Of a stretch of 64,000 nucleotides of DNA, positions 9,365 through 17,885 are shown piece after piece. Below the pieces are notes generated by a model, which ran no database searches, was not told the DNA's origin, and was given only the letters and a program-made list of their open reading frames with translations. Each line of letters begins with the position of its first letter. The first letter of the stretch is position 1. This DNA comes from Flavobacterium sp. 9AF. GTDB taxonomy: Bacteria > Bacteroidota > Bacteroidia > Flavobacteriales > Flavobacteriaceae. The stretch lies in assembly GCF_902506265.1 (NCBI RefSeq), contig NZ_LR733556.1, positions 983,106 through 1,047,105 of the forward strand. The letters are read 5' to 3'. The translations under genes were made by a program, and so were the position numbers.

Positions 9365-9430
9365 ATTACAATTTGACAATCCAACTATTTTAAAAAAAAC
9401 AAAAATAGTTGGATATCAAACCTTTCAATT

Positions 9431-9805
9431 TTAAATTTTTCCCGAAATTAAATTCTTATATTTATTTAACAATGCCTTTGTCATTCCTAAATTTGATTTT
9501 GTAGAATCAACAGCTAAATAAATAAAATATTGATTGTCATCAGAAACATCTATTATATGAATTTGACCACTTAGAGTAATCAGTATATTATCGATAGATT
9601 GATTCAATTTCAGTGCTTCAATAGCTTTAATTTTAGCTTTAACAACTTCAAGATTGTAAGCAGATGCTAATTCAGGATCAAAATCTGGCATTATAGAGTC
9701 AGAATAATAAGAAATTCCACTTTTAACTTCTGTTATAGCTACAGCAATGTAACCCGCAACATTTTTCTTCAACTCTTCACCAAATTGGCTTAAAAAATCT
9801 GACAT
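9431..9805 (-). CDS. Roadblock/LC7-like small protein
   Basis: A 124-residue soluble protein. Its predicted order is helix (FLSQFGEELKKNV), two strands (GYIAVAITEVKSG, then ISYYSDS), a long helix (PELASAYNLEVVKAKIKAI), two strands (NILITLSGQIHIIDV, YFIYLAVDS) and a last helix (MTKALLNKYKNLI). That is the roadblock/LC7 (MglB-like) topology, a fold usually found as a dimer that regulates small GTPases or other signalling partners. The assignment comes from the pattern and not from a sequence match, so it is moderate. No GTPase gene lies nearby. It is divergent from an HTH regulator across a 123-base region with a symmetric pair of sites, which suggests it is the regulated partner. Confidence 0.6.
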   Translation of the reverse strand: MSDFLSQFGEELKKNVAGYIAVAITEVKSGISYYSDSIMPDFDPELASAYNLEVVKAKIKAIEALKLNQSIDNILITLSGQIHIIDVSDDNQYFIYLAVDSTKSNLGMTKALLNKYKNLISGKI

Positions 9806-9840
9806 AATTTTTGTTTTATTAAATTAACTAATTAATTCCT

Positions 9841-9913
9841 AAATTTGCATAACAAGGAATATTTATTCATTTTTTTGTACAAATGTAAATTATTTTGAAT
9901 GCTATGCAAATTT
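9841..9913. promoter_or_regulatory. Pair of 11-bp inverted half-sites in a divergent promoter region
   Basis: AAATTTGCATA at 9841-9851 and its exact reverse complement TATGCAAATTT at 9903-9913 flank the promoter region shared by the roadblock-like gene (minus) and the HTH regulator gene (plus). The right half-site contains the -33 TTG of the minus-strand promoter. Inference: operator sites for the adjacent HTH protein. Confidence 0.6.
9880..9909 (-). promoter_or_regulatory. Promoter of the roadblock-like gene (TTG-N19-TACATTTG)
   Basis: Read on the minus strand, TTG (9909-9907), 19 bases, then TACATTTG (9887-9880) matches the full Flavobacterium promoter consensus. The start codon is 74 bases downstream at 9805. 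Confidence 0.65.
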
Positions 9914-9928
9914 TAACAAACATTTTTA

Positions 9929-10279
9929 ATGGATAATTTTAACGAATTAGGAATAAGATTTTACAAATACCTAAAAACCAAAGGTTTAGGTATAAATGAT
10001 ACAGCAAAATTATTAGGGTTATCGGGTAGTCAAATTAGCAATGTAAAGAATGGAAAAGTTTTTGGTACAGATAAAATGTTCAAAATATTGAATGAATTTA
10101 AAGATTTAGATGCAAATTGGTTATTCCGAGGTGTTTCAAAAGAGATTCCCCACGTAGACATTAATCATTTAGATTATGTGATTGAGTTACAAAAAGAAAG
10201 AATAATTGATTTAAAGAAAGAAAATGCCGAATTAAAAAAAGAAATAAAAGCTTTACAATCAAAACAAGCTAATTTATAA
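9929..10279 (+). CDS. XRE-like helix-turn-helix regulator with coiled-coil tail
   Basis: A 116-residue putative DNA-binding protein. Residues 1-70 form a small helical domain in which LGINDTAKLLGLSGSQISN reads as a helix-turn-helix of the lambda-repressor/XRE class (the recognition helix would begin at SGSQISNVKNG). DLDANWLFRGV is a common ending of this domain. Residues 80-113 form a charged coiled coil (ELQKERIIDLKKENAELKK) that probably dimerises or multimerises it. No sensor domain is visible. It is divergent from the roadblock-like gene, and the shared region carries an exact 11-bp inverted pair, so auto-regulation and control of that neighbour are likely (inference). Phage origin is possible but no phage genes are nearby. 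Confidence 0.75.
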   Translation: MDNFNELGIRFYKYLKTKGLGINDTAKLLGLSGSQISNVKNGKVFGTDKMFKILNEFKDLDANWLFRGVSKEIPHVDINHLDYVIELQKERIIDLKKENAELKKEIKALQSKQANL

Positions 10280-10372
10280 ATCCTTTTTTAATTATTCATA
10301 TCCTTTTATATTCAAGTATTTTTGATGTAATTTGTATTTTGTCACATTTTTTAGAAGTCTTTACATAATAAT

Positions 10373-11200
10373 ATGTTGTTCCCAATCATAGCCTACATAA
10401 AATTTCTTTTCCAAGCCAAAAGCGAACATGGAATTCATTCTCCATTTGTATTTGATTTGGTTACCAAATGCTTTTATGACAATTTCCATTATCCAGAATA
10501 TATAATCTTAAAAAGCTATCGAAAAGCACTTTTAGAAAATAAAAACACTATAGAAGTAACCGATTTTGGAGCAGGCTCGCGAGTTTTCAAATCCAACACA
10601 AGGTCTATCTCAGCGATTGCTAAAAATGCAGGAATTAGCCCTAAAAATGCACAATTATTATTTCGTATTACACAGTATTTTCAACCCGAAACTATTTTAG
10701 AAATTGGCACTTCATTAGGATTAGCTACTTCTACCCTGTCATTAGGTGCTGAAAACTCAAAAATTACAACGTTAGAAGGTTGTCCAAATACTTTGTCTGT
10801 TGCAAAAGATTACTTGACAAATTCAACTGTAAAAGCCAAAAACATTGAATTCATAAATACCGAATTCTCGAAATACCTTTCTTCCAACAACCAGCAACCA
10901 GCAACCAACAACCTTATCTACTTCGATGGCAATCATTCTAAAAAAGCAACCTTAACTTATTTCGAAACATTACTCTCAACCGTTACCAATGACAGTGTTT
11001 GGATTTTTGACGACATTCATTGGTCCAAAGACATGGAAGACGCTTGGAAAACAATACAAAATCATCCCAAAGTAACGGTAACCATAGACACCTTTCAATG
11101 GGGAATGGTTTTCTTTAGAAAAGAACAAAACAAAGAGCATTTTATAATCAATCCTAAACGTAGCCTTAGCTCCTACCTATTTAAAAAAATTAGAATCTAA
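10373..11200 (+). CDS. Class I SAM-dependent methyltransferase
   Basis: A 275-residue protein with the Rossmann motif I at ILEIGTSLGLATSTL (about residue 110), motif II acidic residue in TTLEGCPNT, and a later strand LIYFDGNHSKKAT and DSVWIFDDIHW, which resembles O-methyltransferases of the type-3 (catechol/caffeoyl-CoA) group. The N-terminal ~95 residues are a helical extension (EHGIHSPFVFDLVTKCFYD) seen in a flavobacterial subfamily. The substrate is unknown. The linker SSNNQQPATNN is encoded by a period-7 DNA repeat (10884-10913), which looks like an inserted low-complexity tract that kept the frame. It is probably transcribed alone or read into from the regulator gene upstream. Confidence 0.85.
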   Translation: MLFPIIAYIKFLFQAKSEHGIHSPFVFDLVTKCFYDNFHYPEYIILKSYRKALLENKNTIEVTDFGAGSRVFKSNTRSISAIAKNAGISPKNAQLLFRITQYFQPETILEIGTSLGLATSTLSLGAENSKITTLEGCPNTLSVAKDYLTNSTVKAKNIEFINTEFSKYLSSNNQQPATNNLIYFDGNHSKKATLTYFETLLSTVTNDSVWIFDDIHWSKDMEDAWKTIQNHPKVTVTIDTFQWGMVFFRKEQNKEHFIINPKRSLSSYLFKKIRI

Positions 11201-11284
11201 TTGTAACAAATTACTCGCTTTTTCTACTTATGTGTAATTAAGAATTCAACTTTTTGAATTGTAAATTCTAAATTCTAATTTAAG

Positions 11285-11974
11285 ATGGCACAACCAATCA
11301 TTGAAATAAAAGGCATTACTAGAGATTTTCCTTTAGGAGACGAAACCATTCATGTGTTAAAAGGAATTGATTTAACTATTAACAAAGGGGAATATGTGGC
11401 ACTAATGGGACCATCAGGTTCCGGAAAATCTACCTTAATGAATCTTTTAGGTTGCTTAGATACACCTACTTCCGGAAGTTATGTACTAAATGGAAAATTA
11501 GTGAGTCAAATGCACGATGATGAATTGGCAGAAATTCGTAACAAAGAAATTGGCTTCGTTTTCCAAACATTTAATTTAATGCCTAGGACTACTGCTTTGG
11601 ATAATGTAGCCTTACCCATGGTGTATGCTGGTTTTTCAAAATCGGAAAGAAACGAAAGAGCTACTGAAGTTCTAACGCAAGTAGGCCTTGCGGATCGTAT
11701 GGATCACAAACCCAATCAGTTATCCGGTGGTCAAAGACAACGTGTGGCCGTAGGTCGTGCTTTGGTAAACAAACCTGCCATTATTTTAGCCGATGAACCA
11801 ACTGGAAACTTAGACAGTAAAACTTCGGTAGAAATCATGAATCTTTTCAATGAAATTCATGCCAAAGGAAATACGGTAATTTTAGTAACTCACGAAGAAG
11901 ATATTGCTGCATATGCACATCGTATCATTCGTTTACGAGACGGACTTATTGAAAGTGACAATCTTAACAAATAA
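11285..11974 (+). CDS. ABC transporter ATP-binding protein, LolD/MacB type
   Basis: A 229-residue ATPase with Walker [10 protein letters not shown] near residue 43, Q-loop [10 protein letters not shown], signature [15 protein letters not shown], Walker [13 protein letters not shown] and the H-loop LVTHEED. Length and motifs place it in the MacB/LolD/FtsE group, which power mechanotransmission permeases in lipoprotein release, peptide export or cell division. No permease gene is adjacent, so its partner must be encoded elsewhere. The start ATG at 11285 gives the usual N-terminus ([12 protein letters not shown]). A short membrane-protein gene follows after 7 bases and may be co-transcribed. Confidence 0.92.
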   Translation: MAQPIIEIKGITRDFPLGDETIHVLKGIDLTINKGEYVALMGPSGSGKSTLMNLLGCLDTPTSGSYVLNGKLVSQMHDDELAEIRNKEIGFVFQTFNLMPRTTALDNVALPMVYAGFSKSERNERATEVLTQVGLADRMDHKPNQLSGGQRQRVAVGRALVNKPAIILADEPTGNLDSKTSVEIMNLFNEIHAKGNTVILVTHEEDIAAYAHRIIRLRDGLIESDNLNK

Positions 11975-11981
11975 TACCAAT

Positions 11982-12149
11982 ATGAAATCCAAAACTTTTT
12001 TTATAGCAGGAATTTTAACCGTTAACATTTCACAAATTCTTACCCATTATTTTCAATTTAACGATTTTTCCAAAGGTATTTTAACTGGAACAGGATTAGG
12101 TCTTTTTTTGTTAGCACTTTTACAAAAAAACAACACTGTGAAAAGTTAA
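11982..12149 (+). CDS. Small two-helix membrane protein, 55 residues
   Basis: The ATG at 11982, 7 bases after the ABC ATPase stop, opens a 55-residue frame. A longer version of this frame starts inside the ATPase gene and is not credible. The protein has two hydrophobic segments (KTFFIAGILTVNISQIL and ILTGTGLGLFLLALL) with a short polar hairpin between, and a basic tail. It has the look of the many small inner-membrane proteins of this family. No function can be assigned; co-transcription with the ATPase is likely from the spacing. Confidence 0.7.
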   Translation: MKSKTFFIAGILTVNISQILTHYFQFNDFSKGILTGTGLGLFLLALLQKNNTVKS

Positions 12150-12191
12150 TTTTAGAAGCGAATCGCTTGGTTTTTATCAGCCGTCCTTTTT

Positions 12192-12244
12192 CCTGCCATT
12201 CCAAGTAGTCCCGAAAAAATCGGGAGCTACTTTTTACTGTCAGG
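12192..12244. repeat. Extended imperfect palindrome, possible dispersed intergenic repeat
   Basis: Nested arms: CCTGCCA (12192-12198) with TGTCAGG (12238-12244), AGTAG (12204-12208) with CTACT (12227-12231), and TCCCGA (12209-12214) with TCGGGA (12220-12225), around an A5 loop. A further short inverted repeat (AAGCGA/TCGCTT, near 12156-12168) lies just upstream. No T-run follows directly, so a simple terminator is less likely than a folded repeat element. Confidence 0.6.
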
Positions 12245-12284
12245 GCTAGTTATTTTTCCATTTCTTCATTTGTTAGGAACTCCT

Positions 12285-12292
12285 TATCTTTG
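12285..12292 (+). promoter_or_regulatory. Putative -7 box (TATCTTTG) of the ATP-grasp gene
   Basis: TATCTTTG matches TAnnTTTG and lies 18 bases before ATG 12311. It overlaps the alternative TTG start at 12290, which argues for the ATG. Confidence 0.55.
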
Positions 12293-12310
12293 AAAAACAA
12301 AAATAAATCC

Positions 12311-13171
12311 ATGACAAAAATTGCACTGCTCACTTGCGATAAATTACCTGACTTAAAACCATCCGACCAACAACTTATTCCTGAATTAAAAAAACATGGC
12401 ATTACAGCTCAAGCCGCCATTTGGGATAACCCAAAAGAAGATTGGACGCAGTATGATTATCTCATTTTTAGAAATACTTGGGATTATTATGAAAAAGAAG
12501 AAGCATTCAATCATTGGCTTTCTAAAATAGAACATCTAGGCATTCCTACACTCAATTCATTGAATGTAATTCAACAAAACAAACACAAGTTCTACTTGCA
12601 AGAATTAGAACAAAAAGGAATTACTATTTTACCCACCTATTTTCAGAAAAAAACAACTCATCTCGATTTAAAAAATACCATCCCATCACATTGGAAAAAA
12701 GTGGTTGTCAAACCTGCTTTTTCTGCGGGTTCTTATTTAACCAAAGTGTTCGAATCTAGTGAAATAAAAAAAATCGAAGAAGAATATCAAATAATTGCTC
12801 AAGAAAAAGAATTATTATTACAGGAATTTCAACCTGAAATTACTTCTTTAGGGGAAACCTCCTTTATTTTCTTTAACAAAACATTTTCACATGCTGTAAA
12901 CAAAAAACCTGCTGCTAACGATTTTAGAATACAAGTACAATTTGGAGGGCAATACACTTTAGTACAACCTTCAGAATCTTTGATTCAGCAAGCACAAGAA
13001 ATTGTCAATCAATTTCCAGAACCATTACTATATGCGCGGGTAGATGGAATTGTAAAAAACAACACCATTCACTTAATGGAAGTAGAATGCATTGAACCCG
13101 ATTTGTATTTTGATTATGCTCCAGACGCATTGCAAAAATTCACCCAAGCAATAGTGCAATTAATTCAGTAA
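12311..13171 (+). CDS. ATP-grasp domain protein
   Basis: A 286-residue soluble protein. The ATG at 12311 is preferred over the TTG at 12290 because the TTG overlaps a -7 promoter box. The N-terminal ~95 residues are a pre-ATP-grasp Rossmann-like domain (KIALLTCDKLPDL, QYDYLIFRNTWDYY). The ATP-grasp part follows: KKVVVKPAFSAGSYLTKVF is the ATP-binding Lys and glycine-containing loop, ELLLQEFQPEI the linker strand, and ARVDGIVKNNTIHLMEVECI with its acidic residues the metal site. It resembles the glutathione-synthetase/RimK group and proteins related to DcsG, so it should ligate an amino or hydroxyl compound to a carboxylate with ATP. The substrates are unknown. Confidence 0.85.
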   Translation: MTKIALLTCDKLPDLKPSDQQLIPELKKHGITAQAAIWDNPKEDWTQYDYLIFRNTWDYYEKEEAFNHWLSKIEHLGIPTLNSLNVIQQNKHKFYLQELEQKGITILPTYFQKKTTHLDLKNTIPSHWKKVVVKPAFSAGSYLTKVFESSEIKKIEEEYQIIAQEKELLLQEFQPEITSLGETSFIFFNKTFSHAVNKKPAANDFRIQVQFGGQYTLVQPSESLIQQAQEIVNQFPEPLLYARVDGIVKNNTIHLMEVECIEPDLYFDYAPDALQKFTQAIVQLIQ

Positions 13172-13184
13172 ATTTGAAAATAAA

Positions 13185-13337
13185 ATGGACATGTTCTTTT
13201 TGGTTGGCATTTTAGCATTTTTATATATTGTACTACGATTGGTTCAGAAAAAGAAATCTAAAAATTTAAATCATAGAAAACCGTTTCATATTGCTTATAA
13301 CAAAAACAAAGACAATACAAAAAAATTAGAATCCTAA
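13185..13337 (+). CDS. Small single-span membrane protein, 50 residues
   Basis: A 50-codon frame from ATG 13185 to TAA 13337, beginning 13 bases after the ATP-grasp stop. It encodes one N-terminal transmembrane helix (FFLVGILAFLYIVLRLV) followed by a basic cytoplasmic tail (QKKKSKNLNHRKPFH). The hydrophobic-then-basic order and the spacing in the gap between two genes support a real small protein. An 84-codon-scale antisense frame overlaps here but has no support. The function is unknown. Confidence 0.6.
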   Translation: MDMFFLVGILAFLYIVLRLVQKKKSKNLNHRKPFHIAYNKNKDNTKKLES

Positions 13338-13377
13338 TTTCAATTTTAAAAATAAGGTTTCTAAATTCTAAATTCTT

Positions 13378-13947
13378 ATGAAAGTATATACTAAAACAGG
13401 AGACAAAGGAACAACAGCTCTTTTCGGTGGCACACGGGTTCCTAAACACCATATTCGCATTGAAAGTTATGGCACAGTTGATGAATTAAATTCACACATT
13501 GGATTAATTCGTGATCAAGAGATGCAGTCGCACTACAAAACCGTTTTAATTGAAATTCAAGACCGTCTTTTTACATTGGGAGCTATTTTAGCAACACCTC
13601 CTGAAAAAGAAACCTTAAAAAATGGTCAACCTCGTTTGCAACAATTAGGTATTATAGAAAGTGATATCGAATATTTAGAAAAAGAAATAGACACTATGGA
13701 AGAAAATCTTCCTCCTATGACACACTTTGTATTACCAGGTGGACACATAACCGTGTCATATTGTCATATCGCAAGATGTGTTTGCCGTAGAGCGGAGCGT
13801 TTAGTGACGCATTTGAATGACATAGAGCCTACAGATACCTATGTTATGAAATACCTAAACCGACTTTCTGACTATCTTTTTGTACTGGCACGAAAGTTGT
13901 CCTACGATGTAAAGGCTGAGGAAGTAAAATGGATACCTAGGAAGTAG
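13378..13947 (+). CDS. Cob(I)yrinic acid a,c-diamide adenosyltransferase, PduO type
   Basis: A 189-residue enzyme that transfers the 5'-deoxyadenosyl group of ATP to cob(I)alamin, making adenosylcobalamin. The PduO-family ATP-binding N-terminus is present (VYTKTGDKGTTALFGG), followed by SYGTVDELNSHIGL, and the C-terminal helix CHIARCVCRRAERLV with its conserved Arg and Glu. The family's typical PGG motif reads LPGGHITVSYC. The upstream DNA carries the TTCTAAATTCTAAATTCT-like low-complexity tract also seen before the ABC ATPase at 11285. It stands alone here, consistent with salvage of an imported corrinoid. Confidence 0.93.
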   Translation: MKVYTKTGDKGTTALFGGTRVPKHHIRIESYGTVDELNSHIGLIRDQEMQSHYKTVLIEIQDRLFTLGAILATPPEKETLKNGQPRLQQLGIIESDIEYLEKEIDTMEENLPPMTHFVLPGGHITVSYCHIARCVCRRAERLVTHLNDIEPTDTYVMKYLNRLSDYLFVLARKLSYDVKAEEVKWIPRK

Positions 13948-14093
13948 TTTTTTAGTATTCAGTCTTTGGTAAACCGTATCACTTCTATACAATTAGTAGT
14001 TTAAAAAACGAATTAAAAATAGTAAAAAAAGACTCACGATTTACTTAAAAAAAAGACGTTCTTACAAATAATAAAAAATAAATCAAAAAAAAC

Positions 14094-14123
14094 TTGATTT
14101 TTTAAGTTAAAAAATTATTTTTG
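14094..14123 (+). promoter_or_regulatory. Promoter of the DUF2795 gene (TTG-N19-TATTTTTG)
   Basis: TTG (14094-14096), a 19-base spacer and TATTTTTG (14116-14123) match the complete Flavobacterium consensus, 23 bases before the start codon at 14147. Confidence 0.7.
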
Positions 14124-14146
14124 CATAAATTTAAATCGATAGAAAA

Positions 14147-14368
14147 ATGTATTGGACATTAGAACTAGCATCCTATTTAAGCGATGCTCCTTGGCCTGCT
14201 ACCAAAGACGAACTTATCGACTACGCAATCAGAACGGGTGCTCCTCTTGAAGTAGTTGAGAATCTCCAATCGATTGAAGATGAAGGAGAAATCTATGAAT
14301 CAATGGAAGAAATTTGGCCTGATTATCCAACTGACGAGGATTATCTTTGGAACGAGGATGAGTATTAA
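14147..14368 (+). CDS. DUF2795-family small acidic protein
   Basis: A 73-residue very acidic soluble protein (ending TDEDYLWNEDEY). It begins MYWTLELASYLSDAPWPATK and continues ELIDYAIRTGAPLEVVENL, the pattern of the short DUF2795 family, which is widespread in Bacteroidota. It sits directly before secA but is separated from it by a terminator-like hairpin, and it has its own well-formed promoter. The function is unknown. Its high expression signals and position beside secA suggest a housekeeping role. Confidence 0.85.
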   Translation: MYWTLELASYLSDAPWPATKDELIDYAIRTGAPLEVVENLQSIEDEGEIYESMEEIWPDYPTDEDYLWNEDEY

Positions 14369-14388
14369 AAAATAAAATAACAACATTT

Positions 14389-14416
14389 AAAAAGTCTCAC
14401 ATAGAGGCTTTTTTTT
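14389..14416 (+). terminator. Terminator between the DUF2795 gene and secA
   Basis: AGTCTC (14393-14398) pairs with GAGGCT (14404-14409), including one G-T pair, followed by a run of eight T. Confidence 0.75.
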
Positions 14417-14453
14417 GTACATTTACACACCTAATTTTTGAATAAAAATTATT

Positions 14454-17400
14454 ATGAGTTTAATTAATTCTATATTAAAAGCTTTTGTTGGAGATAAATC
14501 TCAGAAAGACGTAAAAGCCATACAGCCACTTGTAAACAAAGTTAAAACCTTTGAAACAGCACTTGCCTCTTTATCCCACGATCAATTAAGAGCAAAAACT
14601 GAAGAATTCAAAGAAAAAATAAAATCAGCTAGAGCTGAAAAAGATAGTAAAATTGAAGCTTTAAAAGTAGAAGCCGAAAATACTACTGACATAGACAAAA
14701 GAGAAGATATTTACACTGAAATTGATGCTTTAGAAAAAGAAGCCTACGAAATTTCAGAAAACATATTAAATGAATTATTACCAGAAGCATTCGCTGTATT
14801 AAAAGAAACTGCTAAACGTTTCAAAGACAACTCAACGATTACTGTAACAGCTACCGCAAGAGATAGAGAATTATCTGCTTCAAAACCTTATATCACTATC
14901 GAAGGAGATAATGTTACTTGGGCAAATTCTTGGGATGCCGCTGGAAAAGCCATCACTTGGGATATGATTCATTATGATGTACAGCTCATTGGTGGAGTGG
15001 TTTTACATCAAGGTAAAATTGCCGAGATGCAAACAGGTGAAGGAAAAACATTGGTTGCTACACTGCCATTATACTTAAATGCCTTAACAGGTAATGGAGT
15101 TCATCTTGTAACTGTAAATGATTATTTAGCAAGACGTGATAGCACTTGGAAAGCACCACTTTTTGAATTTCATGGTCTAACAGTAGATTGTATCGACAAT
15201 CATCAACCCAATACAGCAGCGAGAAGAAAAGCCTACAATGCAGATATTACGTATGGTACCAATAACGAATTTGGATTCGATTATTTAAGAGACAATATGG
15301 CGCATTCACCTGAAGACTTGGTACAAAGAAAACACAATTTTGCTATTGTGGATGAGGTGGATTCTGTATTAATTGACGATGCACGTACACCTTTAATTAT
15401 TTCAGGACCTGTACCACAAGGAGATCGTCATGAATTTAACGAATTAAAACCAAAAGTTGACAACTTAGTTTCGCTTCAAAGAAAATTAGCTACGGACTGT
15501 CTTACAGAGGCTAAAAAGTTAATCAAAGAAGGCAATACTAAAGATGGCGGTTTCTATCTATTGCGTTCCTATAGAGCCATTCCTAAAAATAAAGCATTAA
15601 TTAAATTCTTATCAGAAGAAGGAGTTAAGCAATTATTACAAAAAACAGAAAATCATTACATGGCAGACAATAATCGTGAGATGCCAAAAGTGGATGAAGC
15701 ACTATATTTTGTAATAGAAGAGAAAAACAATCAGGTAGAATTAACAGATAACGGTATTAAATTTCTTTCTCAAGATACCGACGAACATTTCTTCGTTTTA
15801 CCAGATATAGGAACTGAAATTGCAAAAATTGAAAAAATGAATCTCTCTACTGAAGAAGAAGCAGAAAAAAGAGACGATTTATATAAAGATTTTTCAATTA
15901 AATCGGAACGTATTCATACACTTACACAATTATTAAAAGCCTATACTTTATTTGAAAAAGATACAGAATATGTAATCATTGACAACAAAGTCATGATTGT
16001 TGATGAGCAAACGGGTCGTATTATGGATGGCCGTCGTTATTCGGATGGATTACACCAAGCAATTGAAGCTAAGGAAAATGTAAAAATTGAAGCGGCTACA
16101 CAAACTTTTGCAACCATTACATTACAGAACTATTTCCGTATGTATAGTAAACTTGCTGGTATGACGGGGACAGCTGTAACTGAAGCTGGAGAATTTTGGG
16201 AAATTTACAAATTAGATGTAGTAGAAATTCCAACCAACAGACCTATTGCCAGAAAAGATAAAGAAGATTTAATTTATCGTACGGTTCGTGAAAAATTCAA
16301 TGCTGTTATTAACGACGTTGTTGAGCTTTCACAAGCAGGTCGTCCTGTATTAATTGGTACAACTTCAGTCGAAATCTCTGAGTTATTAAGCCGTATGTTA
16401 AAAATAAGAAACATACAACACAATGTCTTAAATGCGAAAATGCATAAAAGAGAAGCAGAAATTGTTGCTGAAGCAGGTAAACCTGGTGTTGTAACTATTG
16501 CTACTAACATGGCGGGTCGTGGTACCGATATTAAATTATCAGACGAAGTAAAAAAAGCAGGTGGTTTAGCCATCATTGGTACTGAACGTCACGATTCAAG
16601 ACGCGTAGACCGTCAGTTAAGAGGTCGTGCTGGTCGTCAAGGAGACGTAGGTAGTTCCCAATTCTATGTATCTTTAGAAGATAACTTAATGCGTTTGTTT
16701 GGCTCCGAAAGAGTAGCCAAAGTGATGGATAGAATGGGATTAAAAGAAGGGGAAGTAATTCAACATTCTATGATGACCAAATCTATCGAAAGAGCGCAGA
16801 AAAAAGTAGAAGAAAATAACTTTGGTGTTCGTAAACGTTTATTAGAATATGATGATGTTATGAATGCACAACGTGAAGTAGTTTATAAACGTCGTCGCCA
16901 TGCATTAGAAGGAGAACGTTTAAAAGTGGATATTGCTAATATGATGTATGATACTTGTGAAGTGATTGTACAAAATAATAAAGCAGCTGGTGATTTTAAA
17001 AACTATGAATTTGAATTAATTCGCTACTTCTCAATCAGTTCTCCTGTATCTACTGAGGAATTTTCTAAACTTCAAGAAAGAGAAATTATTAGCAAAACTT
17101 ATAAAGCCGTTTTAGATCATTATACTGAAAAATCAGAAAGAAATGCAAAAGAAGCTTTTCCAGTAATTAAAAATGTATATGAAAACAATAATGGCCAATA
17201 TGAGCGTATTGTAGTTCCTTTTACAGACGGAATTAAATCATTAAACATTGTAACCAATTTAGAAAAAGCTTATAGTTCTGAAGCAAAATCATTGGTAACT
17301 GATTTTGAAAAAAATGTTTCTCTAGCTATTATTGACGAGGCTTGGAAAAAACATTTACGCAAAATGGACGAACTAAAACAATCGGTACAATTAGCTGTTC

Positions 17401-17807
17401 ACGAACAAAAAGATCCTTTACTTATTTATAAATTTGAAGCATTCAATTTATTTAAACGAATGATGGATGAAGTAAATAAAGATGTCATTTCTTTCTTATT
17501 TAAAGCCGATTTACCTTCTCAAAATGCAAACACGATTAGTGAAGCCAAGGAAGTTAGAACAAAAGAAAACTACACAGAGAGTAAAGAAGAAATTTTAAAT
17601 AGCGATGAATTAGCTGCTAGAAATAGAGAAGCGGGTCAACAAACACAAAATCGCCCACAAGTTACAGAAACTATTGTGAGAGAAACTCCAAAAATTAATC
17701 GCAATGATACCGTTACTATTAAACATGTAATGAGTGGAAAAACAGAAACTATGAAATTTAAAAAAGCAGAAAACTTAATCGCTTCTGGTGAATGGGTTTT
17801 AGCATAA
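14454..17807 (+). CDS. secA: Preprotein translocase ATPase SecA
   Basis: A 1117-residue SecA, the ATPase motor that pushes unfolded preproteins through SecYEG. Visible parts: Walker [12 protein letters not shown] near residue 195, the DEAD-like box [17 protein letters not shown], a preprotein cross-linking region, the second nucleotide domain with [13 protein letters not shown] and [12 protein letters not shown], and the helical scaffold and wing region. It is longer than the E. coli protein (about 900), as usual in Bacteroidota because of insertions. The C-terminus ([13 protein letters not shown] to ASGEWVLA) lacks the Cys-rich zinc motif that binds SecB in proteobacteria. It is an essential gene, transcribed alone here with a hairpin after it. 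Confidence 0.98.
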   Translation: MSLINSILKAFVGDKSQKDVKAIQPLVNKVKTFETALASLSHDQLRAKTEEFKEKIKSARAEKDSKIEALKVEAENTTDIDKREDIYTEIDALEKEAYEISENILNELLPEAFAVLKETAKRFKDNSTITVTATARDRELSASKPYITIEGDNVTWANSWDAAGKAITWDMIHYDVQLIGGVVLHQGKIAEMQTGEGKTLVATLPLYLNALTGNGVHLVTVNDYLARRDSTWKAPLFEFHGLTVDCIDNHQPNTAARRKAYNADITYGTNNEFGFDYLRDNMAHSPEDLVQRKHNFAIVDEVDSVLIDDARTPLIISGPVPQGDRHEFNELKPKVDNLVSLQRKLATDCLTEAKKLIKEGNTKDGGFYLLRSYRAIPKNKALIKFLSEEGVKQLLQKTENHYMADNNREMPKVDEALYFVIEEKNNQVELTDNGIKFLSQDTDEHFFVLPDIGTEIAKIEKMNLSTEEEAEKRDDLYKDFSIKSERIHTLTQLLKAYTLFEKDTEYVIIDNKVMIVDEQTGRIMDGRRYSDGLHQAIEAKENVKIEAATQTFATITLQNYFRMYSKLAGMTGTAVTEAGEFWEIYKLDVVEIPTNRPIARKDKEDLIYRTVREKFNAVINDVVELSQAGRPVLIGTTSVEISELLSRMLKIRNIQHNVLNAKMHKREAEIVAEAGKPGVVTIATNMAGRGTDIKLSDEVKKAGGLAIIGTERHDSRRVDRQLRGRAGRQGDVGSSQFYVSLEDNLMRLFGSERVAKVMDRMGLKEGEVIQHSMMTKSIERAQKKVEENNFGVRKRLLEYDDVMNAQREVVYKRRRHALEGERLKVDIANMMYDTCEVIVQNNKAAGDFKNYEFELIRYFSISSPVSTEEFSKLQEREIISKTYKAVLDHYTEKSERNAKEAFPVIKNVYENNNGQYERIVVPFTDGIKSLNIVTNLEKAYSSEAKSLVTDFEKNVSLAIIDEAWKKHLRKMDELKQSVQLAVHEQKDPLLIYKFEAFNLFKRMMDEVNKDVISFLFKADLPSQNANTISEAKEVRTKENYTESKEEILNSDELAARNREAGQQTQNRPQVTETIVRETPKINRNDTVTIKHVMSGKTETMKFKKAENLIASGEWVLA

Positions 17808-17830
17808 TAATTCTTTAAAACTAAATCAAT

Positions 17831-17870
17831 AAATCCTCATTTCTATTAAGATAGATTTGAGGATTTATAT
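17831..17870 (+). terminator. Terminator after secA
   Basis: AAATCCTCA (17831-17839) pairs with TGAGGATTT (17858-17866), an 18-base loop apart, followed by an AT-rich run. Confidence 0.75.
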
Positions 17871-17885
17871 TTTAACAACTACCTT

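Noticed and set aside
11904-11981. An upstream start of the small membrane protein inside the ABC ATPase gene
   Set aside because: The 26 extra residues come from out-of-frame ATPase sequence; the ATG at 11982 follows the stop directly.
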